Shown: positions 26,712 through 34,852, counted from the first letter of the stretch. The stretch: DNA of 64,000 nt from Sphingomonas sp. (GCF_019635515.1 NZ_JAHBZI010000002.1:879001-943000), one strand, 5' to 3'. Program-made: numbers and translations. The notes: generated by a model from the letters alone, not told the origin.

Positions 26712-27281
26712 TCAGCGCGCCAGCCGCATCGCCACATCGTTCATGAAGCGCACATCGTCGCCAGCCGCGAGCCAGGGCGCTTCGGAAGCGATCGCGCCCA
26801 GCATGTCGCTTAGATCCTCGATCTCGTCCTTGGCGTAATTGCCGAGCACGTATCCGGTTACCCGGTCCCTGTGCCCCGGATGGCCGATGCCGAGGCGCAC
26901 GCGGCGAAAATCCGGCCCGATATGCTTGTCGGTCGAGCGCAGGCCATTATGCCCCGCAGTGCCGCCGCCCATCTTCACCTTGACCTTGAACGGCGCGAGA
27001 TCGAGCTCGTCGTGGAAGACGGTGACATCAGCGGGGGTGAGCTTGTAGAAGTCCAGCGCCGAGCGCACCGCGCGGCCGCTTTCGTTCATGAACGTGGCGG
27101 GCTTGAGCAGGATCAGCTTGTCGGAGCCGATCCGCCCCTCGCGCGTCCAGCCCTGGAACTGCTTCTTTTCGGATGTGAAGCCGTGCACCTCGGCCACGGC
27201 GTCCACCGCCATGAAGCCGACATTGTGGCGATGCATCGCATAAGTGGGGCCGGGGTTACCCAGGCCGACCCAGAGCTGCAT
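26712..27281 (-). CDS. pth: Peptidyl-tRNA hydrolase
   Basis: Pth releases tRNA from prematurely dropped peptidyl-tRNAs. The 189-residue enzyme has WVGLGNPGPTYAMHRHNVGF, with the catalytic His at residue 19 and the substrate-binding Asn at 9. KPATFMNESGRAV, VFHDELDL, and the GGGTAGHNGLRS loop follow. The ATG at 27281 gives MQLWVGLGNPG, the normal start; the longer frame upstream overlaps the neighbour. It is preceded by a small secreted-protein gene with an 11-bp gap and by rplY, so the three are probably one transcript. Confidence 0.97.
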   Translation of the reverse strand: MQLWVGLGNPGPTYAMHRHNVGFMAVDAVAEVHGFTSEKKQFQGWTREGRIGSDKLILLKPATFMNESGRAVRSALDFYKLTPADVTVFHDELDLAPFKVKVKMGGGTAGHNGLRSTDKHIGPDFRRVRLGIGHPGHRDRVTGYVLGNYAKDEIEDLSDMLGAIASEAPWLAAGDDVRFMNDVAMRLAR

Positions 27282-27292
27282 GGCCAGCCCGC

Positions 27293-27628
27293 TTAGCCGC
27301 CCGTGTTCAGCGCGACGCGCATCAGCGCCTTGCACTCGCTGTCGACAAGATCCTTGCCGCCGTTGGTCAGCGCGAGGGAAAGTTCCTTGATCGCCTCGGC
27401 CTGCTTGGCCTCATAGGTCTTGCCGTCCTGGTAGCGCTCGGCCGCTACGCCGCGGAAGAACATCGAGAAACCATAAGCGATGGCGAACTTGTCGGTATCG
27501 CCGGCCTTCTTCGCGGCACCGGCTTCCGACGCTTCATATGCGTAGCAAAGCACGTCGCGGTCCGCATCTTCTGCGGCTGGAAAAGGGGGGGTGGAAGTCG
27601 CCGTCAGCAGCAAAGCCAGGATAAACAT
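27293..27628 (-). CDS. Small secreted protein between rplY and pth
   Basis: This 111-residue protein has a short signal peptide (MFILALLLTATSTPPFPA). The mature part is mainly helical, with two cysteines, one in DVLCYAYEASEAG and one in SECKALMRVAL, that may pair. There is no recognised domain. It lies 18 bp after rplY and 11 bp before pth on the same strand, so it is probably cotranscribed with them. Secretion makes a direct role in translation unlikely. It resembles short helical periplasmic proteins of sphingomonads but is unnamed. Confidence 0.6.
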   Translation of the reverse strand: MFILALLLTATSTPPFPAAEDADRDVLCYAYEASEAGAAKKAGDTDKFAIAYGFSMFFRGVAAERYQDGKTYEAKQAEAIKELSLALTNGGKDLVDSECKALMRVALNTGG

Positions 27629-27646
27629 TCCACCCCTCCCGTATCG

Positions 27647-28318
27647 TTATTCGCCTTCGCCCGCCTCTGCGGCAGGCGTTTCGGTCTCGGCCTCGGCTTC
27701 CGCCTCGGCAGGCGCGTCGGCCGTCGCCGGCGCGTCCTCATTGTCGCCTTCGCTCGACTTGAGCGCCGACGGGGCAACGACCGTGGCGATGGTGAAGTCG
27801 CGGTCGTCGATCACCGGCTTCGCGCCCTTGGGCAGCGTCACCTGCGAGATGTGGATCGAATCGCCGACTTCGAGGCCCTTGAGCGAGATCGCGATCTCCG
27901 AGGGGATCTCGGCCGCGTCGCAGATCAGCTCCAGCTCATGGCGCACGATGTTGAGCACGCCGCCACGCTTGATGCCGGGGGCCGCTTCTTCATCGCTGAA
28001 GTGGATCGGCACGTTGACGTGCACGCTGCTGTGCTCGCCGATGCGCAGGAAATCGACATGGATCGGACGATCGCTGACGACGTCGAATGCGACGTCCTTG
28101 GGGAGCGTGCGCTCGCCGTTGATCATCACCACCGAATTAAAGAAGTGGCCGGTCATCAGCAACTTGGTCAGTTCGCGCTCGCTGACATGGATGCCAGCGG
28201 GGTCTGCCTTGTTGCCATAAATGACGGCGGGGACGCGGCCTTCACGACGCAGCGCCCGGGAGGCTCCCTTGCCAGCCCGGTCGCGCGTCTCGGCCGACAG
28301 CGTAAGCGTGTCGCTCAT
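27647..28318 (-). CDS. rplY: 50S ribosomal protein L25/general stress protein Ctc
   Basis: L25 binds 5S rRNA in the large subunit. The 223-residue form is the long Ctc/TL5 type. The N-terminal L25 domain starts [31 protein letters not shown]-terminal TL5 beta domain contains VHVNVPIHF and [17 protein letters not shown]. An acidic low-complexity tail rich in Glu and Ala (about residues 190-223) closes it. The tail is usual in alphaproteobacterial L25. The gene heads the rplY-orf-pth group. Confidence 0.96.
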   Translation of the reverse strand: MSDTLTLSAETRDRAGKGASRALRREGRVPAVIYGNKADPAGIHVSERELTKLLMTGHFFNSVVMINGERTLPKDVAFDVVSDRPIHVDFLRIGEHSSVHVNVPIHFSDEEAAPGIKRGGVLNIVRHELELICDAAEIPSEIAISLKGLEVGDSIHISQVTLPKGAKPVIDDRDFTIATVVAPSALKSSEGDNEDAPATADAPAEAEAEAETETPAAEAGEGE

Positions 28319-28428
28319 GTGTCGATTTCCAATGCGCTAAAGTTCATACGTTCACCGGCCAGGCCTCCAGGGATGACCCTGACGCGGAACGCGCGCCTAT
28401 AAGGAAAAGGCGGATAGAGAGCAACCCT

Positions 28429-28552
28429 GATCCTCCCCGCGCCGGGAGGGGGACCGGCGAAGCTGGTGGAGGGGGCGTGCCGCAAGCGGCATCGCTGTTG
28501 GTTAGCCCCTCCGTCAGCCCGCGGCTGCCACCTCCCCGCGCCGGGGAGGATC
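28429..28552. repeat. GATCCTCCCC palindromic element, copy B (arms X and Y)
   Basis: A 124-bp element runs from GATCCTCCCCGCGCCGGGAG to GCGCCGGGGAGGATC. The left arm X reads GGGGGACCGGCGAAGCTGGT, then GGAGGGGGCGTGCCGCAAGC. The inverted right arm Y carries CCCCTCCGTCAGCCC and GCCACCTCCCC. Its last two bases form part of the stop codon of the TraB/GumN gene on the minus strand. It separates rplY from that gene. Confidence 0.85.
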
Positions 28553-29429
28553 AATATCGCACCCGCTCGACCTTCAGTCCGCGCTTCTCCAGCTCCGCCT
28601 GGACGTCGCCTGCGCCCGCCAGATGCCCCGCGCCCACTGCGACGAACACCGTGCCGGGCTGCGCCATCCGCCTGACGATCCAGTCGGCCCAGCGCTGGTT
28701 GCGTCTGAACAGCAACGCATCGGCGACCTCGGGCGACGACGCGACATCGTCATTGACCAAAGCCGCGAGCTTGGCGGCGTTGCCCGCGCCCCACGCCGTC
28801 ACCGCCTGATCGAGCGTTTTCCCGGCATCGGGCAGCGTGCGGATCGTCTCCTCGAGCAGCGCGCGCTGCGCCGGCAGCGACAGCGCATCGAAATAGCCGA
28901 GCTGCTCGCGCGCGCTTTCGAGCCCGGCCACCGGCTTGCCGGCCTTGCGCGCCGCCGCGGTCAGCACGGCTTCGGCGCCGTCCTTGGGATCGTAGCCGAG
29001 CTTCTGGAGCGGCAGCGACGCCAGCATCGTCGCCGCCAGCCATGGCTCGCTATGGTCGAGCGCGTCAGGGGCCATGCCCAAGCCGGTCAGCGCAGCGCGC
29101 AGCTTCTCCGCCTGGGGCCCTTGCAGCGGCGGCTCGCGCGACGTTCCCAGCTCCGCCACCAGCGCCGCCATCTCGGCATCGTCGGGCAGCACCACTTCGA
29201 GCATCAGGCTGTCGCTCTTGTCGAACGCCGTCTTCACGCCATCATCGAACCAGCTGAGGCCCGGTTTCAGCATATGCACCGTGCCGAACAGATAGATGGT
29301 CGTGTCGGCGTCCTTGACCACCCACAAGGCCGGATCGGCATCGTTCGCCGCCTGCGGCGTGGGGCTCCCGCATCCGGCGAGCGCCAGCGCGGCGAGCAGG
29401 GCAATCGTCAGTCTGATATGGATGCGCAT
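28551..29429 (-). CDS. TraB/GumN family lipoprotein (paralogue 1)
   Basis: This 292-residue lipoprotein has a lipobox ending ALAGC near residue 20. The TraB/GumN core follows: ALWVVKDADTTIYLFGTVHMLKPGLSWF, carrying the GTxH motif, and the closing FVAVGAGHLAGAGDVQAELEKRGLKVERV with the second GxGHL motif. Family members are predicted metalloproteases related to Tiki. The start ATG overlaps the upstream gene's stop (TGATG). A second paralogue lies at 30172-31206. The stop codon is completed by the end of a repeat element. Confidence 0.85.
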   Translation of the reverse strand: MRIHIRLTIALLAALALAGCGSPTPQAANDADPALWVVKDADTTIYLFGTVHMLKPGLSWFDDGVKTAFDKSDSLMLEVVLPDDAEMAALVAELGTSREPPLQGPQAEKLRAALTGLGMAPDALDHSEPWLAATMLASLPLQKLGYDPKDGAEAVLTAAARKAGKPVAGLESAREQLGYFDALSLPAQRALLEETIRTLPDAGKTLDQAVTAWGAGNAAKLAALVNDDVASSPEVADALLFRRNQRWADWIVRRMAQPGTVFVAVGAGHLAGAGDVQAELEKRGLKVERVRY

Positions 29430-30121
29430 CAATGCGCAGCGATATCCCCGAAGCTGGGATGTGTCACGGCATCGCATTGCGCGACCGGCTTGGGCACGTC
29501 GCCGTTCAGGCTCGACAGCCAGCATTCGTCGAGCAGGGAGCAGTAACACGCCTCGACCTTCACGTTCCAGCGCGCCGCTTCGAGCTTGGTCCATGCCTGC
29601 CCGTCGGGGCTGGCGGCGTCGGCGGGCTTGTCCCAGCCGATGAAGGTCCGTTCCTCGCCCGCGCTGATGATGGAGCGCGCCAGCGGGCGCGACTGCGACC
29701 GGACCAGCGGCACCGATCCTCCCGCGGCCCTGACCAGCTCGAGGATATTGACGGGGGTCCGACCCTGATAATGGAGCTGGAACCATACCAGCCGCGCCGG
29801 GCCGCTGCCATTGTTGCTCAGATTGAAGCTGATCCGCGCCTTGCCGTCACCCACGGCGTTGCCGGTGCTGAACGAGAGCAGGGGCGTCGAGCTGGCCCGC
29901 ACCAGCCGGGCATTTTCATGCACCAGCTGCTCCATCGTCGATCCGGTGTGAAGCGCGATCACCAGCGAGGCGATCGAGACCATCAGCACGCTGAGGGTGA
30001 TGGCCGCGTCGAACCATTTGATGCCGCTGCCATGATGCGCGTGCGGCGGCTCGGGCGATTCGATCATGGCGCGCATCCTTCGCGCCGGGCCCGCTTCCGC
30101 TTCGCTGGCATCTCCCGGCAT
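29429..30121 (-). CDS. Single-pass membrane protein coupled to a GumN gene
   Basis: This 230-residue protein has one membrane helix near residues 38-60 (DAAITLSVLMVSIASLVIAL). A periplasmic domain follows, with STPLLSFSTGNAVGDGKARISFNLSNNGSGPARLVWFQLHY, which suggests an immunoglobulin-like beta sandwich, and cysteines CYCSLLDEC. No known family is recognised. It overlaps the start of the downstream TraB/GumN gene by 1 bp (TGATG) and lies 50 bp downstream of a second one, so the three are probably one operon. The start is uncertain; Met at residue 16 or 19 (30076, 30067) may be used. Confidence 0.6.
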   Translation of the reverse strand: MPGDASEAEAGPARRMRAMIESPEPPHAHHGSGIKWFDAAITLSVLMVSIASLVIALHTGSTMEQLVHENARLVRASSTPLLSFSTGNAVGDGKARISFNLSNNGSGPARLVWFQLHYQGRTPVNILELVRAAGGSVPLVRSQSRPLARSIISAGEERTFIGWDKPADAASPDGQAWTKLEAARWNVKVEACYCSLLDECWLSSLNGDVPKPVAQCDAVTHPSFGDIAAH

Positions 30122-30171
30122 GCGCGAAAATTATCATCGGGCCGAGATGGCGGCAATCGCCGCTCGTGACA

Positions 30172-31206
30172 TTACTGGACCCGTTCGACCCTGAGCCCGC
30201 GCTTTTCGAGCAGGTCGATCACCGATCCGGGGCCGACGAAATGCCCGGCGCCCGCCGCGAACAGGATGATGCCCGGCTTCGCCCGCAGCCGCGCGATCAG
30301 GCTGTCGACCCAGGCATTGTTGCGCTGGACGAGCAGCGGATCGGCCATCGCCGCGCCCGGATCGACGCTCTCGGGCATGATCATCAGCGGCGATCCCGGC
30401 CCGACCTGTCCCTGCGCCCAGGCATGCGCCGCGGCGTCGAGTTCGTCATGCGTGCGCAGCGGCGCGATCAGCGCGGCCTCCAGCATCATCCGCTGTGTGC
30501 TTTCCGGCACGGCGTTGATATTGGTGACCACCGCCTTGCTGTCCTCGATCGCCTGCACCGGGCGGCCCAGATTGCGGAAATGCTTCTCCAGCCAGGCATC
30601 GGCGCCTTCGCTGGGAATGTCGCCCGCCATCAGATCGCGCACCGTGCCGATGCTCATCGCCGCGATCCAGCTCGGCATCCGGTCGAGCTCGGCGACCATC
30701 TCGGCGGGCAGGAACGCCTGGATCTCGGCCAGCTTGGCGCGGCCGCGGTGTGACACCCGGTCGATCAGCGGCGGCAGCGTCTCGTCCTTGGGCAGCCCTT
30801 CGAGGAAGGTGACGCTCGCATCGTCGGCGTCGGTCGATTCGAGCAGCAGCGTGTCCGCCCGCACGATCACCGCCTCCAGCGCCGGATTGCGCCAGCGAAA
30901 GCCGGGCGGCAGGCTGTGCACCGTCCCGAAGATGTAGATCGAGGTGTCGGCGTCGGAGATTTTCCAGATCGCCGGCGTCGGCTGATAGGGCTGGGCGAGC
31001 GCGACCCGCGCCATCTCCTTCCTGAGCGCGGCATCGTAGCGCGCATCGATCTCGGTGCGCACCGGCTTGCCGGCCAGCGCCAGCCGCTCGTCGGGCGAAT
31101 AGGTCGAATAGGGCAGGGCCGCCACCAGCCCCGGCACATTCTGCGCGACCGCCGCCGTCGCGATCGCCAGTGCGGTCGCCGCAAGCCCCCAGGCGATTCT
31201 TCCCAT
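30172..31206 (-). CDS. TraB/GumN family protein (paralogue 2)
   Basis: This 344-residue exported protein has a signal peptide ([19 protein letters not shown]). The same core as its neighbour at 28551 follows: [25 protein letters not shown], with the GTxH motif, and the end [31 protein letters not shown], with GxGH. A long N-terminal insert (about residues 25-85) is not shared with the lipoprotein paralogue. The ATG at 31206 matches the signal peptide. It diverges from glyQ across 77 bp. Confidence 0.87.
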   Translation of the reverse strand: MGRIAWGLAATALAIATAAVAQNVPGLVAALPYSTYSPDERLALAGKPVRTEIDARYDAALRKEMARVALAQPYQPTPAIWKISDADTSIYIFGTVHSLPPGFRWRNPALEAVIVRADTLLLESTDADDASVTFLEGLPKDETLPPLIDRVSHRGRAKLAEIQAFLPAEMVAELDRMPSWIAAMSIGTVRDLMAGDIPSEGADAWLEKHFRNLGRPVQAIEDSKAVVTNINAVPESTQRMMLEAALIAPLRTHDELDAAAHAWAQGQVGPGSPLMIMPESVDPGAAMADPLLVQRNNAWVDSLIARLRAKPGIILFAAGAGHFVGPGSVIDLLEKRGLRVERVQ

Positions 31207-31283
31207 GCCGGGAGGTTGCGAGGGCCGCTTGCCGCTGTCAACGCACATTGACCCTCTGGGAAGGCTGCGCCAAAGCGCACTCG

Positions 31284-32177
31284 ATGTCTCAGCCTCTCAG
31301 CTTCCAGCGCATGATCCTGAAGCTCCACGACTACTGGAGCGAACGCGGCTGCGTGATCCTCCAGCCTTATGACATGCGGATGGGCGCGGGCACCTTCCAT
31401 CCGGCGACGACGCTGCGGGCCCTCGGCCCCGAGCCGTGGAACGCCGCCTTCGTCCAGCCCTGCCGCCGCCCGACCGACGGCCGCTATGGCGAGAACCCCA
31501 ACCGGCTCCAGCATTATTACCAGTATCAGGTGATCCTCAAGCCGAGTCCGCCCGATCTGCAGGAGATGTATCTCGGCTCGCTCGCGGCGATCGGCATCGA
31601 TTTCACCCGCCACGATATCCGCTTCGTCGAGGATGATTGGGAAAGCCCGACGCTCGGCGCCTGGGGCCTCGGCTGGGAAGTGTGGTGCGACGGTATGGAA
31701 GTCACCCAGTTCACCTATTTCCAGCAGATGGGCGGTTTCGATTGCAAGCCTGTCGCGGGCGAGCTGACCTATGGGCTGGAGCGCCTGGCGATGTACATCC
31801 AGAATGTCGACAGCGTCTACGATCTCGCCTTCAACGACAGCGGGGTTACCTATGGCGACGTGTTTCTCGAAAACGAGAAGCAGATGTCGAAGTATAATTT
31901 CGAAGTCGCCGATACCGAGACCTTGTTCGAGGGCTTCCGCAAGGCGGTGGCTGAGTGCGAGAATTGCCTGGGGGCCGGCGTCCCCATCGCCGCCTATGAG
32001 CAGGCGATCGAGGCCAGCCATTTGTTCAACCTGCTGCAAGCCCGCGGCGTCATCTCGGTCGCCGAGCGCCAGGCCTATATCGGCCGCGTCCGCGATCTCG
32101 CGAAGGGCAGCTGCGAGGCCTGGATCGCGCACATGACCCCCGAATGGCAGGCCAAATACCCGGAGTGGTCGCTGTGA
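31284..32177 (+). CDS. glyQ: Glycyl-tRNA synthetase alpha subunit
   Basis: This is the catalytic alpha chain of the bacterial alpha2beta2 glycyl-tRNA synthetase. The 297 residues start [20 protein letters not shown]. They contain the family signatures [51 protein letters not shown] and [15 protein letters not shown]. glyS follows, but the two are separated by a DUF559 nuclease gene flanked by inverted repeats. In most relatives glyQ and glyS are adjacent from general knowledge. Confidence 0.97.
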   Translation: MSQPLSFQRMILKLHDYWSERGCVILQPYDMRMGAGTFHPATTLRALGPEPWNAAFVQPCRRPTDGRYGENPNRLQHYYQYQVILKPSPPDLQEMYLGSLAAIGIDFTRHDIRFVEDDWESPTLGAWGLGWEVWCDGMEVTQFTYFQQMGGFDCKPVAGELTYGLERLAMYIQNVDSVYDLAFNDSGVTYGDVFLENEKQMSKYNFEVADTETLFEGFRKAVAECENCLGAGVPIAAYEQAIEASHLFNLLQARGVISVAERQAYIGRVRDLAKGSCEAWIAHMTPEWQAKYPEWSL

Positions 32178-32183
32178 CCCTCA

Positions 32184-32250
32184 ATCCTCCCCGGAACGGG
32201 GAGGGGGACCGCGCAAAGCGCGGTGGAGGGGGCGTGCCGCAAGCGAAGCG
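32184..32250. repeat. GATCCTCCCC-family arm X, left flank of the DUF559 gene
   Basis: A 67-bp arm opens ATCCTCCCCGGAACGGGGAG and continues GGGGGACCGCGCAAAGCGCG, then GTGGAGGGGGCGTGCCGCAA. It is the inverted complement of most of 32557-32630, which closes the same unit. It includes GGAGGGGGC directly before a GTG in frame with the nuclease. It begins 6 bp after the glyQ stop. Confidence 0.85.
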
Positions 32251-32635
32251 GCCCGAGGTTTCGACCGCGCGAAAGCTCCGCCGTGGGATGAGCTTGCCCG
32301 AGGTTTTGCTGTGGCAGCGCCTGCGTGGCGCGCAAACCGGATTGAAGTTTCGGCGTCAGCATCCGGTCGGGCCTTATGTTGCGGACTTCTACTGTGTGTC
32401 GGCCCGATTGGTAGTTGAAGTCGATGGCGAGGTGCATGCCGGTCGAACGGAAAAGGACAGGGAACGTGATCGGTTCCTGCAAGAGAATGGATACGAGGTT
32501 TTGCGCGTGAACGCGGCAGATGTGCTGAAGAATGTCGATGCTGCGGCCGAAGCGATCGCTTCGCTCGCGGCACGCCCCCTCCACCACCGGCCTGCGGCCG
32601 GCGGTCCCCCTCCCCGTGCCGGGGAGGATCTGTGA
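32234..32635 (+). CDS. DUF559 (PD-(D/E)XK-like) endonuclease-domain protein inside a repeat
   Basis: From the GTG at 32234 this gives 133 residues. It has the DUF559 block ARKLRRGMSLPEVLLWQRLR, KFRRQHPVGPYVADFYCV and LVVEVDGEVHAG, where D of VADF and E-x-D of VEVDG fit a Vsr-like PD-(D/E)XK nuclease site. RDRFLQENGYEVLRV follows. The frame is open further back to an ATG at 32144 inside glyQ. The GTG is preferred because GGAGGGG lies 2-8 nt before it and both are part of the repeat arm. The C-terminal 26 or so residues are encoded by the right-hand repeat. The TGA stop shares one base with the glyS ATG. Confidence 0.82.
   Translation: MPQAKRPEVSTARKLRRGMSLPEVLLWQRLRGAQTGLKFRRQHPVGPYVADFYCVSARLVVEVDGEVHAGRTEKDRERDRFLQENGYEVLRVNAADVLKNVDAAAEAIASLAARPLHHRPAAGGPPPRAGEDL
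32557..32630. repeat. GATCCTCCCC-family arm X (inverted), right flank of the DUF559 gene
   Basis: A 74-bp arm runs CGCTTCGCTCGCGGCACGCC, then CCCTCCACC, to GTGCCGGGGAGGATC. It is inverted relative to 32184-32250, so the nuclease gene is bounded by X and inverted X rather than by X and inverted Y as in copies A, B and D. Its closing GGAGG lies 7 nt before the glyS ATG. Confidence 0.85.
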
Positions 32636-34800
32636 TGACCGAAGACTTCCTCCTCGAATTGCGCTGCGAGGAAATCCCCGCGCGGATGCAGGAAAAGGCG
32701 CGTACCGATCTCGCCCAGCTGTTCGGCGAGCGGCTCAAGGCGCTCAACCTCCCCTTCGAAAGCATCGAGAGCTACGCCACCCCGCGCCGCCTCGCCCTGA
32801 TCGTCCGCGGTGTCGCCGCGCAGACCGCGGCGGTAAGCGAGGAGCGCAAAGGTCCTCGCGCCGATGCCCCCGCCCAGGCCATCGAAGGCTTTCTCCGCTC
32901 GACCGGCCTGACCCGCGAGCAGCTCGTCGCGCGCGACGACGGCAAGGGCAATCAGGTGCTGTTCGCGGTGATCGACCGCCCGGGCGTGGTCGCCGGCTCG
33001 GTGCTCGCCAGCGCGGTCGGCCATGTCGTCCACAATTTCCCCTGGCCCAAATCGATGCGCTGGGGCGACGCCTCGCTCTCCACCGAGAGCTTGCGCTGGG
33101 TCCGGCCCCTACAGGGCATCATCGCCCTGCTCGGCGACAAGCTGGTGCCGGTCGAGACCGCCGGGCTCAAGAGCGGCGCCCAGACCGTCGGCCACCGCTT
33201 CCATCACCCCGGAACCATCACCATCGGCAGCGCCGCCGACTATATCGAGAAGCTGCGCGCCTGCCACGTCATCGTCGATGGCGCCGAGCGCCGCGGCATC
33301 ATCGCGGTCGGCGCCAAGATGGTCGCGCAGATGGCGGGGCTCACCCTCGTCGAGGATGACGGGCTGCTCTACGAGAATGCCGGGCTCACCGAATGGCCGG
33401 TGCCGATGCTCGGCCGCTTCGACGAGGAGTTCCTCTCGGTTCCGCCCGAGGTGATCCAGCTCACCGCCCGCGTGAACCAGAAATATTTCGTTTGCCGCGA
33501 TGCCGATGGCGCGCTCGCCAACGCGTTCGTCTGCACGGCCAATATCGATGCCAGCGACGGCGGCTGGAAGATCATCGAAGGCAATCAGAAGGTGCTCGCG
33601 GCGCGCCTGAGCGATGCGCGCTTCTTCTACGAGACCGATCTCAAGACCCGGCTCGAAGACTTGCAGCCCAAGCTCGAGAAGATCGTCTTCCACGAGAAAC
33701 TGGGCACCGTCGCCGACAAGGTCGATCGCGTCGCCAAGCTGGCGCGGTGGCTGGTGGAAGAGGGTATCGTTCGCGGTGCTCCTGCGAAAGCAGGAGCCCA
33801 GGATAGCCCATCCCCTGACGGCTTTGGGCTCCCGCTTTCGCAGGAGCACTTGGCCGACATGGCCGAACGCGCCGCGCGTCTCGCCAAGGCCGATCTCGTC
33901 ACCGGCATGGTCGGCGAGTTCCCCGAGCTACAGGGCCTGATGGGCGGCTATTACGCCGCCGCGCAGGGCGAAGACCCGCAGGTCGCCGAAGCGGTGCGCG
34001 ACCATTACAAGCCGGTAGGGCAGGGCGACGACGTACCGACCGCGCCGGTGACGGTGGCGGTGTCGCTTGCGGACAAGCTCGACAGCTTGGGTCGCTTCTT
34101 CGCTATCGAAGAGACGCCTACAGGTTCGAAGGATCCTTTTGCACTCCGTCGAGCGGCTCTCGCAGTCCTCCGTATCATTCGGGTGGCGGGCTTGGACTTC
34201 AACATTTTTGAAGCAATCAAAGCTGCACTCTATCTCGGTTCTCACGAAATCGATGACAATGATGCATCCTCGAGAACTTGGCGTCCGATTTATACGCTGA
34301 ATGGCTTCTTTCTCGACCGCTTACGGCAGATGTTACGCGACGAGGGCAAGCGCTTCGATCTAGTGAACGCTGTGGTCGAGGAAGGTGATATCGGCTTTGA
34401 TGTGAGAAGGTCGATTGCAGCGTGCTATGCACTTCAATCCTTCCTTGAGACCGACGACGGCAAGAACCTCCTCGCCGGCTACAAGCGTGCAGCCAACATC
34501 CTCAAGAAAGAGGATTGGTCGGACGCGGAGCAGAAAACGCTGTCCTACACGCCCGAAAAGGAAGAAGCTGCCCTGATCCAGGCGCTCGACTCGGCTGCTC
34601 CGCAAGCGGATGCGGCGATCGGGCGCGAGGACTTCGAAGGCGCGATGGCGGCCCTGGCCGGTCTCCGTGCGCCGATCGATGCGTTCTTTGAAAAGGTAAT
34701 GGTCAATGAACCGGGCAAGCGTGAGCACCGCCTTGCCCTGCTCGCCCGCATGCGCGATGCGGTCCATAAAGTAGCGGACTTCTCGAAGATTGAAGGTTGA
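32635..34800 (+). CDS. glyS: Glycyl-tRNA synthetase beta subunit
   Basis: The beta chain binds tRNA and is needed for charging glycine. The 721 residues start MTEDFLLELRCEEIPARM, contain the HD-like and anticodon-binding family blocks (KSMRWGD, VGHRFHHPGTI, ADKLDSLGRFFAIEETPTGSKDPFALRR), and end FSKIEG. The ATG overlaps the preceding nuclease stop (TGATG). Two oddities stand out. Residues about 381-405 (GAPAKAGAQDSPSPDGFGLP and following) are encoded by an in-frame palindromic repeat. From about 34118 to the end the base composition is far less GC-rich than the rest: 38% GC in 34201-34260 against 65% in 33001-33060, counted directly. Confidence 0.96.
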   Translation: MTEDFLLELRCEEIPARMQEKARTDLAQLFGERLKALNLPFESIESYATPRRLALIVRGVAAQTAAVSEERKGPRADAPAQAIEGFLRSTGLTREQLVARDDGKGNQVLFAVIDRPGVVAGSVLASAVGHVVHNFPWPKSMRWGDASLSTESLRWVRPLQGIIALLGDKLVPVETAGLKSGAQTVGHRFHHPGTITIGSAADYIEKLRACHVIVDGAERRGIIAVGAKMVAQMAGLTLVEDDGLLYENAGLTEWPVPMLGRFDEEFLSVPPEVIQLTARVNQKYFVCRDADGALANAFVCTANIDASDGGWKIIEGNQKVLAARLSDARFFYETDLKTRLEDLQPKLEKIVFHEKLGTVADKVDRVAKLARWLVEEGIVRGAPAKAGAQDSPSPDGFGLPLSQEHLADMAERAARLAKADLVTGMVGEFPELQGLMGGYYAAAQGEDPQVAEAVRDHYKPVGQGDDVPTAPVTVAVSLADKLDSLGRFFAIEETPTGSKDPFALRRAALAVLRIIRVAGLDFNIFEAIKAALYLGSHEIDDNDASSRTWRPIYTLNGFFLDRLRQMLRDEGKRFDLVNAVVEEGDIGFDVRRSIAACYALQSFLETDDGKNLLAGYKRAANILKKEDWSDAEQKTLSYTPEKEEAALIQALDSAAPQADAAIGREDFEGAMAALAGLRAPIDAFFEKVMVNEPGKREHRLALLARMRDAVHKVADFSKIEG
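33776..33849. repeat. GCGAAAGCAGG-type palindrome embedded in glyS
   Basis: A 74-bp inverted repeat has arms GTGCTCCTGCGAAAGCAGGA and TCCCGCTTTCGCAGGAGCAC, related to the intergenic repeat at 19545. It lies wholly within the glyS reading frame without breaking it and adds about 25 residues rich in Ala, Gly, Pro and Ser between two conserved blocks. Confidence 0.85.
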
Positions 34801-34804
34801 ATCC

Positions 34805-34852
34805 CGCGAATGTTGAGTGCCTCGAAAACACTAAACTTCCTCAACATTCGCG
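34805..34852. repeat. Perfect 13-bp inverted repeat after glyS
   Basis: CGCGAATGTTGAG (34805-34817) and CTCAACATTCGCG (34840-34852) pair perfectly around a 22-nt A/C-rich loop, 5 bp after the glyS stop. No T-run follows, so it is not a standard terminator. It could be an RNA stability stem, a site, or a scar at the end of the imported glyS segment. Confidence 0.6.
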
